Assembly: GCF_000722765.2 (NCBI RefSeq)
Contig: NZ_CP028415.1
Span: 1,246,501-1,310,500, forward strand
Length of the DNA: 64,000 nucleotides
Reading direction: 5' to 3'
Source: Streptococcus mitis
Lineage (GTDB): Bacteria > Bacillota > Bacilli > Lactobacillales > Streptococcaceae
The notes under the pieces: generated by a model
Database searches by the model: none
What the model saw: the letters and a program-made list of their open reading frames with translations, nothing else
What the model was told of the DNA's origin: nothing
Position numbers and translations under genes: made by a program
Shown: piece after piece, positions 56,532 through 64,000 of the stretch
Position numbering within the stretch: the stretch's first letter is position 1
Layout: each line of letters starts with the position of its first letter

Positions 56532-57762
56532 AAAATTCCTCTAACCTCCATTTATTTTTCTCGGAAATGTAGCCTGTAATCACTTCGCCGTCTTCCTGAT
56601 AATCACGTTCTTCAAGAATCGCAACACTTTCTAAATCATGAATCTTGTAAGATTTTGAAAAAGGCACGCGCAGGGTAAAAGATTCAAAAATCTCCTTGAT
56701 TTTCTCTAAAAATAAAGCCTGCAAATTTTCACGACTATCCTCAGACTTGGCAGAAATGAGGGCATAAGGCGTTTGGGTAGGCGTGAAATCCTCCACCAAA
56801 TCCGCTTTATTATAAAGGGTCAGGCGAGGAATATCTTCCATGTCCAGGTCTTTCATGATGGACAGAACCGTTTTTTCATGTTCCTCATGGTAAGGATTGC
56901 TGGCATCGATAACATGAACAAGAAGGTCCACATGCTTGCTTTCTTCCAAGGTCGACTTGAAACTGGATACCAACTCTGTCGGCAAATCTTGGATAAAGCC
57001 CACGGTATCTGTCAAAGTTACTTGGAGATTGCCTCCCAGATGGATACTCTTAGTCGTCGCATCTAGAGTCGCAAATAGCTCGTCAGCCTCATACTGGGTC
57101 TTACTGGACAAGGTGTTCATGATAGTTGACTTCCCAGCATTGGTATAACCAATCAAACCAATCTTAAAGGTGCTTGACTCCAAACGTTTTTCTCTGACGG
57201 TCGCCCGATTTTTCTCAACCACCTTGAGCTGGCGCTCGATATCCGTGATTTGATTGCGAACGCTACGACGGTTCAGCTCCAGCTGGCTTTCACCAGGTCC
57301 ACGGGAACCAATTCCCCCTGCCTGACGGCTGAGCATAATTCCCTGACCAACCAAACGAGGCAAGAGATATTTGAGCTGGGCTAGATGGACTTGGAGTTTC
57401 CCTTCATGGCTTCTAGCTCGCATGGCAAAGATATCCAAAATCAACTGCATACGGTCAATGACCTTAACACCCAGAACTTCCTCTAAATTGACATTCTGCC
57501 TTGGTGTCAAACGGTTATTGACGATGACAGTGGTGATTTCTTCTGCATCCACCATGAGCGCAATTTCTTCCAACTTACCAGAGCCGACGAAGGTCTTAGA
57601 ATCATATTTTTCACGTTTTTGTCTGTAGCTATCTACAACGACTGCCCCAGCCGTTTTCGCTAAACTGGCCAATTCTTCCATGGAGAGGTCAAAATTGTCC
57701 ATGCCCTGCAATTCCACACCAATCAGCAGGACTCGCTCCTCTTTTTTCTCCGTTTCAATCAT
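56524..57762 (-). CDS. hflX: Ribosome-associated GTPase HflX
   Basis: A 412-residue GTPase that splits stalled or heat-damaged ribosomes. The N-terminal HflX domain includes [13 protein letters not shown] and [16 protein letters not shown]. The G domain has G1 GYTNAGKST (about 206), G3 [10 protein letters not shown] and G4 NKAD. It overlaps miaA by 8 bases, a common miaA-hflX pairing. Confidence 0.95.
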   Translation of the reverse strand: MIETEKKEERVLLIGVELQGMDNFDLSMEELASLAKTAGAVVVDSYRQKREKYDSKTFVGSGKLEEIALMVDAEEITTVIVNNRLTPRQNVNLEEVLGVKVIDRMQLILDIFAMRARSHEGKLQVHLAQLKYLLPRLVGQGIMLSRQAGGIGSRGPGESQLELNRRSVRNQITDIERQLKVVEKNRATVREKRLESSTFKIGLIGYTNAGKSTIMNTLSSKTQYEADELFATLDATTKSIHLGGNLQVTLTDTVGFIQDLPTELVSSFKSTLEESKHVDLLVHVIDASNPYHEEHEKTVLSIMKDLDMEDIPRLTLYNKADLVEDFTPTQTPYALISAKSEDSRENLQALFLEKIKEIFESFTLRVPFSKSYKIHDLESVAILEERDYQEDGEVITGYISEKNKWRLEEFYD

Positions 57763-58639
57763 CTAAAAACTCCTCTATCTGGCTTAAAATGCGGTCTTGC
57801 ACACCAGCTTCTCCAATCTGATAAAAGGTGACCTGCATGCGATTACGGAACCAGGTCAACTGACGCTTGGCAAAACGGCGGGTCGCCTGTTTGAGACTCT
57901 CACTAGCTTCTTCCAAGGTCTGCTCTCCACGGAAATAAGGAAAGAATTCCTTGTAGCCAATTCCTTTAGCAGCCTGCACATCTGGATAATGGTCAAAGAG
58001 CCACTTGGCCTCATCCAAAAGCCCAGCCTCAAACATCAGATCCACTCGGTGGTTGATACGTTCATAAAGCTGACTGCGTTCATCATCCAAGCAGATAATC
58101 AATGGTTCATATAGACTTTCTTGATTTTCCAAATCCTGACCAAAATGGGCTATTTCCAAGGCACGCATCGCACGACGACGATTAAACTGAGGAATTTCAA
58201 GACCTGTTTGCTCCACCATATGAGCTAATTCCTCATCTGTATAAGGCTCCAAGCTAGTCCGATAGGCCAAAATCTCCTCATGGGGAGTCTCCCCACCTAG
58301 GTGGTAACCTTCAAGCAAGCTCTGGATATAAAGTCCAGTCCCACCGGCGATAATAGCTAGCTTGCCACGGCTGTGAATATCCTCAATAGCTATCTTAGCT
58401 TCTGAAACAAAATCAAAAGCCGAGTAAGACTCGGTTACCTCTCTAACATCGATTAAATGATGAGGAACAGCTGCCTGCTCTGCTGGACTAGCCTTAGCCG
58501 TCCCAATATCAAGTCCTCGATAGACTTGCTGGCTATCTCCACTAACCACTTCGCCATTAAAACGCTTGCCCACTTCAATGGCTAGAGCCGTCTTTCCAAC
58601 TGCAGTCGGTCCAACAATCACAATTATTTTTGTTTTCAT
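57755..58639 (-). CDS. miaA: tRNA dimethylallyltransferase
   Basis: A 294-residue enzyme that adds dimethylallyl to A37 of tRNAs reading UNN codons. P-loop [15 protein letters not shown] (7-21), catalytic [19 protein letters not shown], and [15 protein letters not shown] near the C-terminus. The start is the ATG at 58639; the upstream in-frame extension has no homologous content. Confidence 0.95.
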   Translation of the reverse strand: MKTKIIVIVGPTAVGKTALAIEVGKRFNGEVVSGDSQQVYRGLDIGTAKASPAEQAAVPHHLIDVREVTESYSAFDFVSEAKIAIEDIHSRGKLAIIAGGTGLYIQSLLEGYHLGGETPHEEILAYRTSLEPYTDEELAHMVEQTGLEIPQFNRRRAMRALEIAHFGQDLENQESLYEPLIICLDDERSQLYERINHRVDLMFEAGLLDEAKWLFDHYPDVQAAKGIGYKEFFPYFRGEQTLEEASESLKQATRRFAKRQLTWFRNRMQVTFYQIGEAGVQDRILSQIEEFLDD

Positions 58640-58759
58640 CTTTTTTCCTTGAAAAATTCCCATTTTTTCGTTACTATTATTATAACACAAAAAGGTCAGT
58701 CAGAAAAATGTGACCTCTTGAAGGGGCTGGCTGATTGAGAATATAAAGGAGGAAGACTC

Positions 58760-58930
58760 ATGGCTAAAGGATTCGCTAAAGGTCTTGTAACAGGTGTCGC
58801 AGGAACTGTCGCTGCAGTCGCAGGTGCAGTATACGCATTTAAAAAGAAAGTGATCGAACCAGAAGAGCAAAAAGCAGCTTTCATCGAAGAAAACCGTAAA
58901 AAAGCAGCTCGCCGCCGCGTATCACGTTAA
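58760..58930 (+). CDS. DUF3042 family small membrane protein
   Basis: 56 residues. ATG at 58760 behind AAAGGAGGA. One Gly/Ala-rich helix (FAKGLVTGVAGTVAAVAGAV) near the N-terminus and a strongly basic C-terminal half ending in RRRVSR. It fits DUF3042, found in streptococci and lactobacilli; function unknown. It is the only plus-strand gene between lysR-side genes and the window end, has its own terminator, and uses codons typical of high expression. Confidence 0.82.
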   Translation: MAKGFAKGLVTGVAGTVAAVAGAVYAFKKKVIEPEEQKAAFIEENRKKAARRRVSR

Positions 58931-58938
58931 GAAACAAA

Positions 58939-58973
58939 AGAAGTTGGGATTCATTGTCTCAACTTCTTTTTTC
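58939..58973 (+). terminator. Terminator of the DUF3042 gene
   Basis: AGAAGTTG and CAACTTCT arms, then a T run; it also lies just past the thyA stop codon. Confidence 0.8.
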
Positions 58974-58980
58974 TATTCTT

Positions 58981-59820
58981 TTAAATAGCTAGGTCAAACT
59001 TCAACTGCGGCTTGACAGGGTCATAATCCACCAATTCAAAATCCTCTGCTTTAATATCAAAGAAATTGGTCTTATCTGGCACATTCAATACCAAACGTGG
59101 TTGGCAGTTTGACGGCTCACGTCGAAGCAATTCCTCAGCTTGTTCAAATTGATTGTCATAGATATGGAGGTTGTTGATAAAGTAGAAGAACTTCCCAACC
59201 TTCCAGCCGAAATGCTTGGCAATCATCATTTGAAGAGCCACATACTGCATAGCGTTGATGTGGTGGGCCACCAGCATGTCATTAGAACGCTGGGTCAAGG
59301 TCGCATCCAGATAGATTACTCCATCTACACGGCGGACATCAAACATGGTCTGAAAGGCGCACGGGAGCAACCCATCTGTTTCTTCGAAAGCTTGGTAATC
59401 CCAGAGCGAAATGATATTGCGACGGTTCCAAGGATTTGCTTCCAACTGTTTGAGAAGCTTATTGATGATGTCGTGTTTCTTAACGACCGCCCCGTAACGC
59501 TCACCAATAGTTCCCGTATCTCCCACTTCCCAATCATTCCAGTAGTGAACATTGTACTTGTCATTAAGCACGTCTAGGCTATTTGACTGGTCTTGATAAA
59601 TCCAGAACACTTCCTTGATGGCGGATTTGATGGCAATTGGCCGCAAAGTTGTAATGGGGAATTCCCCCTTGGCCAAGTCATACTCTGCAAAGGCACCCGT
59701 TACATATTTAGAGTTGGCAACTGTCCCATCCTTGTACTTGGGACGTGCTTGCTCAGAAAAGACACCGTCTTTGAGGATTCGTTCAATATTCTCTTTAAAA
59801 ATCGTATCTGCTTTTGTCAT
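58981..59820 (-). CDS. thyA: Thymidylate synthase
   Basis: A 279-residue enzyme that methylates dUMP to dTMP with methylene-tetrahydrofolate. The catalytic Cys is in [15 protein letters not shown] (about 160), followed by [19 protein letters not shown] and [11 protein letters not shown], all conserved dUMP/folate-site motifs. The promoter has TGC-TATACT upstream. The dCMP deaminase at 643-1110 acts in the same pathway. Confidence 0.96.
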   Translation of the reverse strand: MTKADTIFKENIERILKDGVFSEQARPKYKDGTVANSKYVTGAFAEYDLAKGEFPITTLRPIAIKSAIKEVFWIYQDQSNSLDVLNDKYNVHYWNDWEVGDTGTIGERYGAVVKKHDIINKLLKQLEANPWNRRNIISLWDYQAFEETDGLLPCAFQTMFDVRRVDGVIYLDATLTQRSNDMLVAHHINAMQYVALQMMIAKHFGWKVGKFFYFINNLHIYDNQFEQAEELLRREPSNCQPRLVLNVPDKTNFFDIKAEDFELVDYDPVKPQLKFDLAI

Positions 59821-59869
59821 TTACTCTCACCTCATTTATTGTCCTAACTAGTATAGCATAAAAAAAGAA

Positions 59870-59906
59870 AGGAGGAAAATCACTCGCTTTTAGAAAGCAA
59901 TTTTCT
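59870..59906 (-). terminator. gki terminator
   Basis: AAAGGAGAAAAT and ATTTTCCTCCTTT (imperfect) arms with a T run on the minus strand. Confidence 0.7.
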
Positions 59907-59916
59907 CCTTTTTATT

Positions 59917-60876
59917 TTATTGCAATACAAGTGATGCTGCTCCGATAACCCCAGCGTCATTTCCTAGAGTTGCAAGAGCTAATTTAGTAGATGTACGTAC
60001 TTGTGGGAAAGTATTTTCATCGTAGACTTTTTGAACACCTTGTAGAAGGAATTCTCCTGCAGCTGACACACCACCACCGATGACGATTGTTGATGGGTTT
60101 AGGATTGAGCCAATGTTAGCACAAGCGATTCCCAAGTAACGTGAGAAGTTACGGTAAACAATCAAAGCAAGGTCGTCTCCTTCTTTTGCAAGGTCAAATA
60201 CAGTCTTAGCAGTTACTTCTTCTCCATTATCAATCAAGCGTTTCAAGGCTGCATCGCCTTCGTATGCATCGGCATAGCGACGAGTCAAGTTGACAATCCC
60301 TGTTGCTGAAGCAACTGTCTCAAGGCAACCTTTCTTACCGCAAGTACATGCGATTGGTTGGTCAAAGTCAACAGTGATGTGGCCAAGCTCACCTGCTGCA
60401 CCAGCAACACCATGAAGCAATTTGCCTTCTGCAACGATACCGCCACCAACACCTGTACCGAGTGTCATAAAGACAACGTCTGGTTGGTTATCACCAGCAC
60501 CCATCCAGCGCTCACCGAGAGCAGCCACGTTGGCATCATTATCGATGAAGAATGGGATACCCAAGGCTTTTTCAATTTTCTCTTTGATTGGTTGAAGGGT
60601 TTTCCAGTTGAGGTTGTAGGCACCGATAACAGTCCCTTTTTCACGGTCAACCACACCTGGTGATCCCATTCCAATACCTTGGAAGTCCGCTGCCACCAAT
60701 CCAAGCAAGTCCAAACGATGTTGAATAGACTCAATCATATCATCTACGATATGACTTCCCTCATCCAAAATGTTGGTCTTGATAGACCATTTTTCTTGGA
60801 TTTCTCCTGCTGTTGTCAAGATTGCAAATTTGATAGAAGTTCCACCAAGGTCAATCCCAATAATCTTTTGACTCAT
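59917..60876 (-). CDS. gki: Glucokinase, ROK family
   Basis: A 319-residue ATP-dependent glucokinase. N-terminal ATP site IGIDLGGTSIKFAI, catalytic FIDNDANVAALGE, ROK signature with the zinc cluster CTCGKKGCLET, and IGGGVSAAGEF. The start chosen is the second ATG (60876), six bases after GGAG; the first ATG is only three bases away from it. It is a locus used in pneumococcal sequence typing. Confidence 0.95.
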   Translation of the reverse strand: MSQKIIGIDLGGTSIKFAILTTAGEIQEKWSIKTNILDEGSHIVDDMIESIQHRLDLLGLVAADFQGIGMGSPGVVDREKGTVIGAYNLNWKTLQPIKEKIEKALGIPFFIDNDANVAALGERWMGAGDNQPDVVFMTLGTGVGGGIVAEGKLLHGVAGAAGELGHITVDFDQPIACTCGKKGCLETVASATGIVNLTRRYADAYEGDAALKRLIDNGEEVTAKTVFDLAKEGDDLALIVYRNFSRYLGIACANIGSILNPSTIVIGGGVSAAGEFLLQGVQKVYDENTFPQVRTSTKLALATLGNDAGVIGAASLVLQ

Positions 60877-60987
60877 CATATTCTCCTTTTTCATTATAAA
60901 TTAATTGAAAATGCTTACAGCACTAGTATAACAAATTTCACTCATTTATGCAAAGGTTTGCATTAACTTTCTAGATTTTATCCTTAC

Positions 60988-61680
60988 TTATGGTTTCCAG
61001 AGACCTGAAGCATCTACGTAGTAGCGGCCTCCATCAACTCGCTCATTTTTAGCCATTTTACCATCTGATTTCAAATAGTAGTTTCCTTGCCATGCATTGC
61101 GAGCATAAGAACCATCTGATTTCAAGTAATACCATGCTTGGTAAGAAGAATCATAAACCCACTCACCTTGTGCCATTTTACCGTTTGATTTAAGGTAATA
61201 AGCTCCTTGCCATGCATTTTTTGCATAAGAACCATCTGATTTCAAATAATACCAAGCTTGATAAGAATCATCATAAATCCATTCGCTCTGGGCCATTTTT
61301 CCGTCTGATTTCAGGTAATAGCTTCCCTGCCAAGCATTTTTCACTGGATTTCCAATTTCATCAAAGTAGTACCAAGCACCGTCCTGCTTAACCCAACCAC
61401 TTGCTGTTGATGAACTTGTATCAGTTTGAGTTGTAGCCGCTTGTTTTGCTTTAAAAGCACCCTTAGGAGCATTTTTCAATTCGCAAGCCACACCATCATG
61501 ATCGCGGTCTAACTTGGCAGAATAACCAGGTTCTCCCTCGTGAATATCCGAGTATCCATTCGCCCAAGCTTCCTTACAACTAGAAAAATGAATGCTTTCT
61601 TCTGCTAACACAGGTTGTGAAAACAAGGCTAAAACTGGCAAGGTAGCCAGACTCATTTTTAAAAATAGACGTTTGTTCAT
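60988..61680 (-). CDS. Choline-binding protein with excalibur domain
   Basis: 230 residues. Signal peptide (1-27, cleavage near VLA), an excalibur calcium-binding domain (about 31-70, FSSCKEAWANGYS then DRDHDGVACE), and a choline-binding module of about six repeats (NAWQGSYYLKSDGKMAQSEW pattern). It is anchored non-covalently to teichoic acid choline. Role unknown. The repeats are similar to those of the protein at 50738. Confidence 0.92.
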   Translation of the reverse strand: MNKRLFLKMSLATLPVLALFSQPVLAEESIHFSSCKEAWANGYSDIHEGEPGYSAKLDRDHDGVACELKNAPKGAFKAKQAATTQTDTSSSTASGWVKQDGAWYYFDEIGNPVKNAWQGSYYLKSDGKMAQSEWIYDDSYQAWYYLKSDGSYAKNAWQGAYYLKSNGKMAQGEWVYDSSYQAWYYLKSDGSYARNAWQGNYYLKSDGKMAKNERVDGGRYYVDASGLWKP

Positions 61681-61729
61681 TACTTTCTCCTATAGGAATG
61701 TTATCGATTTCAATATTATTTTATCAAAC

Positions 61730-62347
61730 TTATTTCAGCAATTCAAGAAAACTTCTAGTTATTGCTGCAAACTCTTTTGGTTTGGCTCTATTCAAGACAT
61801 GAGGACCGTCAGGGATAATCTGGAATTGAGATTCTGATATTAGTTTATGAAGACTTCTCATAGAACTAAGATTGGGTTTATCTTTGCTACCACAAATTAG
61901 TAAGGTTGGATAAGGACAAGTTCTTGATATATCAGTTAAATCAAGTGTCTTCAATTCCTCAGAAACTCCGACCATAAAAGCTTTGTCTGCTCCCTGTTTT
62001 TCAAATACCTTTTTGGGAAGTAGTTTAAAAATCAACAACTGAATATAAAAAGGAATGTTACCCGCTAGTTTCAGTGGACAACCTGACAAAACCAAGGATT
62101 GAAGATTTGGTATCTCATAACTTGAAAGCTCCAATGCAAGGGCAGCTCCTAAGGACAAACCGATTAGGACAAAAGGTTCTGTTTCCACTGTTAAGCGCTG
62201 ATAAATGCGCTCCTTGGCTTCTTGGTAGGTGGCAACTCCGGAAGGAAATAACTCTATGGCTTCAGAGGGATAATCTGCAAGCAACTCTTGCACTTCCTTC
62301 CAACTATCTGCTGACTGACCTAGGCCATGTAAAAATATTAATTTCAT
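61730..62347 (-). CDS. Alpha/beta hydrolase
   Basis: A 205-residue hydrolase. LIFLHGLGQSADSW at the N-terminus (oxyanion strand), nucleophile elbow LIGLSLGAALALEL with Ser about 73, and a C-terminal DGPHVLNRAKP with the catalytic His. The substrate is unknown. It ends the pabB unit, with its ATG directly after the pabB stop. Confidence 0.85.
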   Translation of the reverse strand: MKLIFLHGLGQSADSWKEVQELLADYPSEAIELFPSGVATYQEAKERIYQRLTVETEPFVLIGLSLGAALALELSSYEIPNLQSLVLSGCPLKLAGNIPFYIQLLIFKLLPKKVFEKQGADKAFMVGVSEELKTLDLTDISRTCPYPTLLICGSKDKPNLSSMRSLHKLISESQFQIIPDGPHVLNRAKPKEFAAITRSFLELLK

Positions 62348-64000
62348 TTAGTTCTCCCTTACTGACAACTCATACAAACCCCTGACTGCATTACAGCCAT
62401 AGATAGCTTCTGCTCCCTTCAAATCTTCTATGGTCAAGACTTTCTCTTCTACCTGTCCTGTTTCCAGCAAATGTTGACGGTAAATTCCTGGTAAGATTCC
62501 CAGTCGGATAGATGGTGTATAGAGTCTCCCATCAATCTTCAGAACCAAATTTCCAATAGAGGTTTCAAGCAATTCTCCTCTTTGATTATGATAAATCTTC
62601 TCTTGTTTCCCTAGGCTCAAGTGAGGTCGGAAGCTTGTTTTGAAGTAGGTAAAGGCTTGTTGCAAATTAACTTCTTGCAGGCAAAGTTTGGCCTCGCAAA
62701 AACTTGGACTAAGAGGTGTTAAGATTTGTCGACTAAGTTCTATCTCTCCAGACTTGCCGAGAGAAATACGCAAGCGGTAATCTTGATTAGCATCACAAGC
62801 CTGACACTCTTCCTCTATCTTTTGTTTCAAGTTTTCTGAATCAAATGGAAAGGCAAAATACCGACTCGCTTTTCTCAGCCTTTCTAGATGTTGTTCTTCA
62901 AACATCAGTTGTTTTTGGCTGATTTTTCCAGTTGTAATTAATTGGAAGCGAGCTTGTTTACGATAAAGAACGGCTGCCTTTTGATGAACCTCGCGATATT
63001 CAGATTCCCAAGTGCTATCCCATGTAATACCTCCACCAACTCCATAGATGGCTTTCCCTTGATACAGTTGAATAGTCCGGATAGCAACATTAAAAATCCG
63101 TCGTCCATTTGGAAGCAGGAGACCAATCGTTCCACAGTAGACTCCACGCGGTTGTGGCTCCAAGTTCTTGATGATTTCCATGGTCGCAATTTTCGGAGCT
63201 CCTGTTATTGATCCACAAGGAAAGAGAGAACGGAATATTTCTACAAGGTCAACATCCTCTCGCAACTGACTCTTGATGGTCGAAGTCATCTGCCAGACAG
63301 TCGAATACTGCTCCACTTGACACAAACGCTCCACATGCTCACTTCCCACTTCAGAAATACGGTTCATATCGTTGCGCAAGAGGTCCACAATCATCATATT
63401 TTCAGAGCGATTTTTGGGGTCCTGTTCCAACCAAGCTGCCTGATCCAAGTCTTCTTGGTCAGTCATGCCACGCTGAGTCGTTCCCTTCATTGGTCGCGTT
63501 ATCAACTCACGGTCATTTTGCTCAAAAAAGAGCTCTGGACTCATGGAAATCACTGCCATCTCATCATGTTCAACATAGGCATTGTAACCCGCCTCCTGCT
63601 CTACCACCATGCGATTGTAGATGGCAAAAGGATTAGCGCTTAAATCTTGCTTGAGTTGGACGGTGTAGTTGACCTGATAAGTGTCTCCCTGCCGCAAATG
63701 ATGGCGAATCTGGGCAATCGCCTTCTCATAGTCTGCTGCAGACGTTACTTCCTGCCAGTTTGAAGGTAAATCAACCTCGTCATAAATCAGAGGAATAGGG
63801 GAGGTCTCCACCTTATCGTGAACAGTAAAGTAAAGCAAATACTCGTCCAGTAAAGGAGCTTTATGAACTGCTAATTTCTCCTCAAAAGCAGGTGCAGCCT
63901 CATAGCTGACATAACCCACCACATAATAGCCTTGCTCTTGGTAGCTTTCCACTTGTGCCAGCAAATCTGCCACTTCTGCTACATTTCTCGTTTTCAACTC
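62348..64000 (-). CDS. pabB: Fused aminodeoxychorismate synthase/lyase (5' end outside window)
   Basis: About 550 codons lie in the window; the gene continues past 64000, and the TTG at 63997 is probably internal. The PabB part has SMSPELFFE, RPMKGTTQRG, IVDLLRNDMNRISEVGS and the chorismate-site GSITGAPKIATMEI. From about residue 350 on is a PabC-like aminotransferase class IV domain (LLETSIGNLVLKI, GILPGIYRQHLLE). Together they convert chorismate to p-aminobenzoate for folate, which feeds ThyA. Confidence 0.92.
   Translation of the reverse strand, partial: ELKTRNVAEVADLLAQVESYQEQGYYVVGYVSYEAAPAFEEKLAVHKAPLLDEYLLYFTVHDKVETSPIPLIYDEVDLPSNWQEVTSAADYEKAIAQIRHHLRQGDTYQVNYTVQLKQDLSANPFAIYNRMVVEQEAGYNAYVEHDEMAVISMSPELFFEQNDRELITRPMKGTTQRGMTDQEDLDQAAWLEQDPKNRSENMMIVDLLRNDMNRISEVGSEHVERLCQVEQYSTVWQMTSTIKSQLREDVDLVEIFRSLFPCGSITGAPKIATMEIIKNLEPQPRGVYCGTIGLLLPNGRRIFNVAIRTIQLYQGKAIYGVGGGITWDSTWESEYREVHQKAAVLYRKQARFQLITTGKISQKQLMFEEQHLERLRKASRYFAFPFDSENLKQKIEEECQACDANQDYRLRISLGKSGEIELSRQILTPLSPSFCEAKLCLQEVNLQQAFTYFKTSFRPHLSLGKQEKIYHNQRGELLETSIGNLVLKIDGRLYTPSIRLGILPGIYRQHLLETGQVEEKVLTIEDLKGAEAIYGCNAVRGLYELSVREN

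Overview
The window is a chromosomal segment of a mitis-group Streptococcus, most likely S. pneumoniae or a close relative. The main pointers are two choline-binding proteins, pyruvate oxidase and lactate oxidase, a CopY/CupA/CopA copper operon, RUP-like intergenic repeats and a gene order (upp ... spxB ... thi ... lctO ... pyr ... mur ... typA ... miaA ... thyA ... gki ... pabB) typical of that group. Species was not tested by any database search. No rRNA, tRNA, CRISPR array or intact transposase was seen.

Layout. 1-8.4 kb holds housekeeping genes: upp, a dCMP deaminase, a divergent tetR/degV pair, a flavoprotein, merR, a sodium symporter, manA and a SemiSWEET. 8.7-11.5 kb holds an ABC exporter beside the decayed 3' end of a radical-SAM/SPASM maturase and a 51-residue membrane peptide gene, arranged with duplicated promoter/terminator cassettes. 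11.7-16.8 kb carries spxB and the cop operon. 17-26.5 kb is a thiamin block: thiD, an ECF uptake/salvage operon (ykoE-ykoD-ykoC-tenA-thiW-thiM-thiE) and a second tenA-thiM-thiE set, served by three TPP riboswitches. 26.6-29.5 kb holds lctO and PyrR-controlled pyrF-pyrE. 29.6-33.3 kb is murD-murG-divIB. 33.5-36.2 kb is a bacteriocin-associated ABC system. 36.5-40.2 kb holds typA and small housekeeping genes.

Accessory regions. 40.3-46.0 kb is a two-component system, an FtsX-type ABC transporter, a 35-residue membrane peptide and two related lantibiotic-like precursor genes, one frameshifted and one without a start codon. No modification enzyme or peptidase transporter is present, so this looks like an immunity/sensing remnant of a bacteriocin locus. 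47.2-51.7 kb is an island of exported and membrane proteins of unknown role plus a choline-binding protein. 51.9-54.2 kb has two copies of a palindrome-rich promoter region, a broken DUF3990-like (ADP-ribosyltransferase-fold) gene, a coupled 70-residue gene and a frameshifted Rgg-type regulator. 54.2-64 kb returns to core genes (SDR, rnz, hflX, miaA, thyA, gki, a second choline-binding protein, pabB).

Regulation can be read in several places: a MerR promoter with a 19-bp spacer, a TetR-type palindrome between divergent promoters, paired cop boxes, cre-like sites near spxB and lctO, a PyrR attenuator and TPP attenuators. Several genes start 6-7 bases after a -10 box and are probably translated from leaderless mRNAs.
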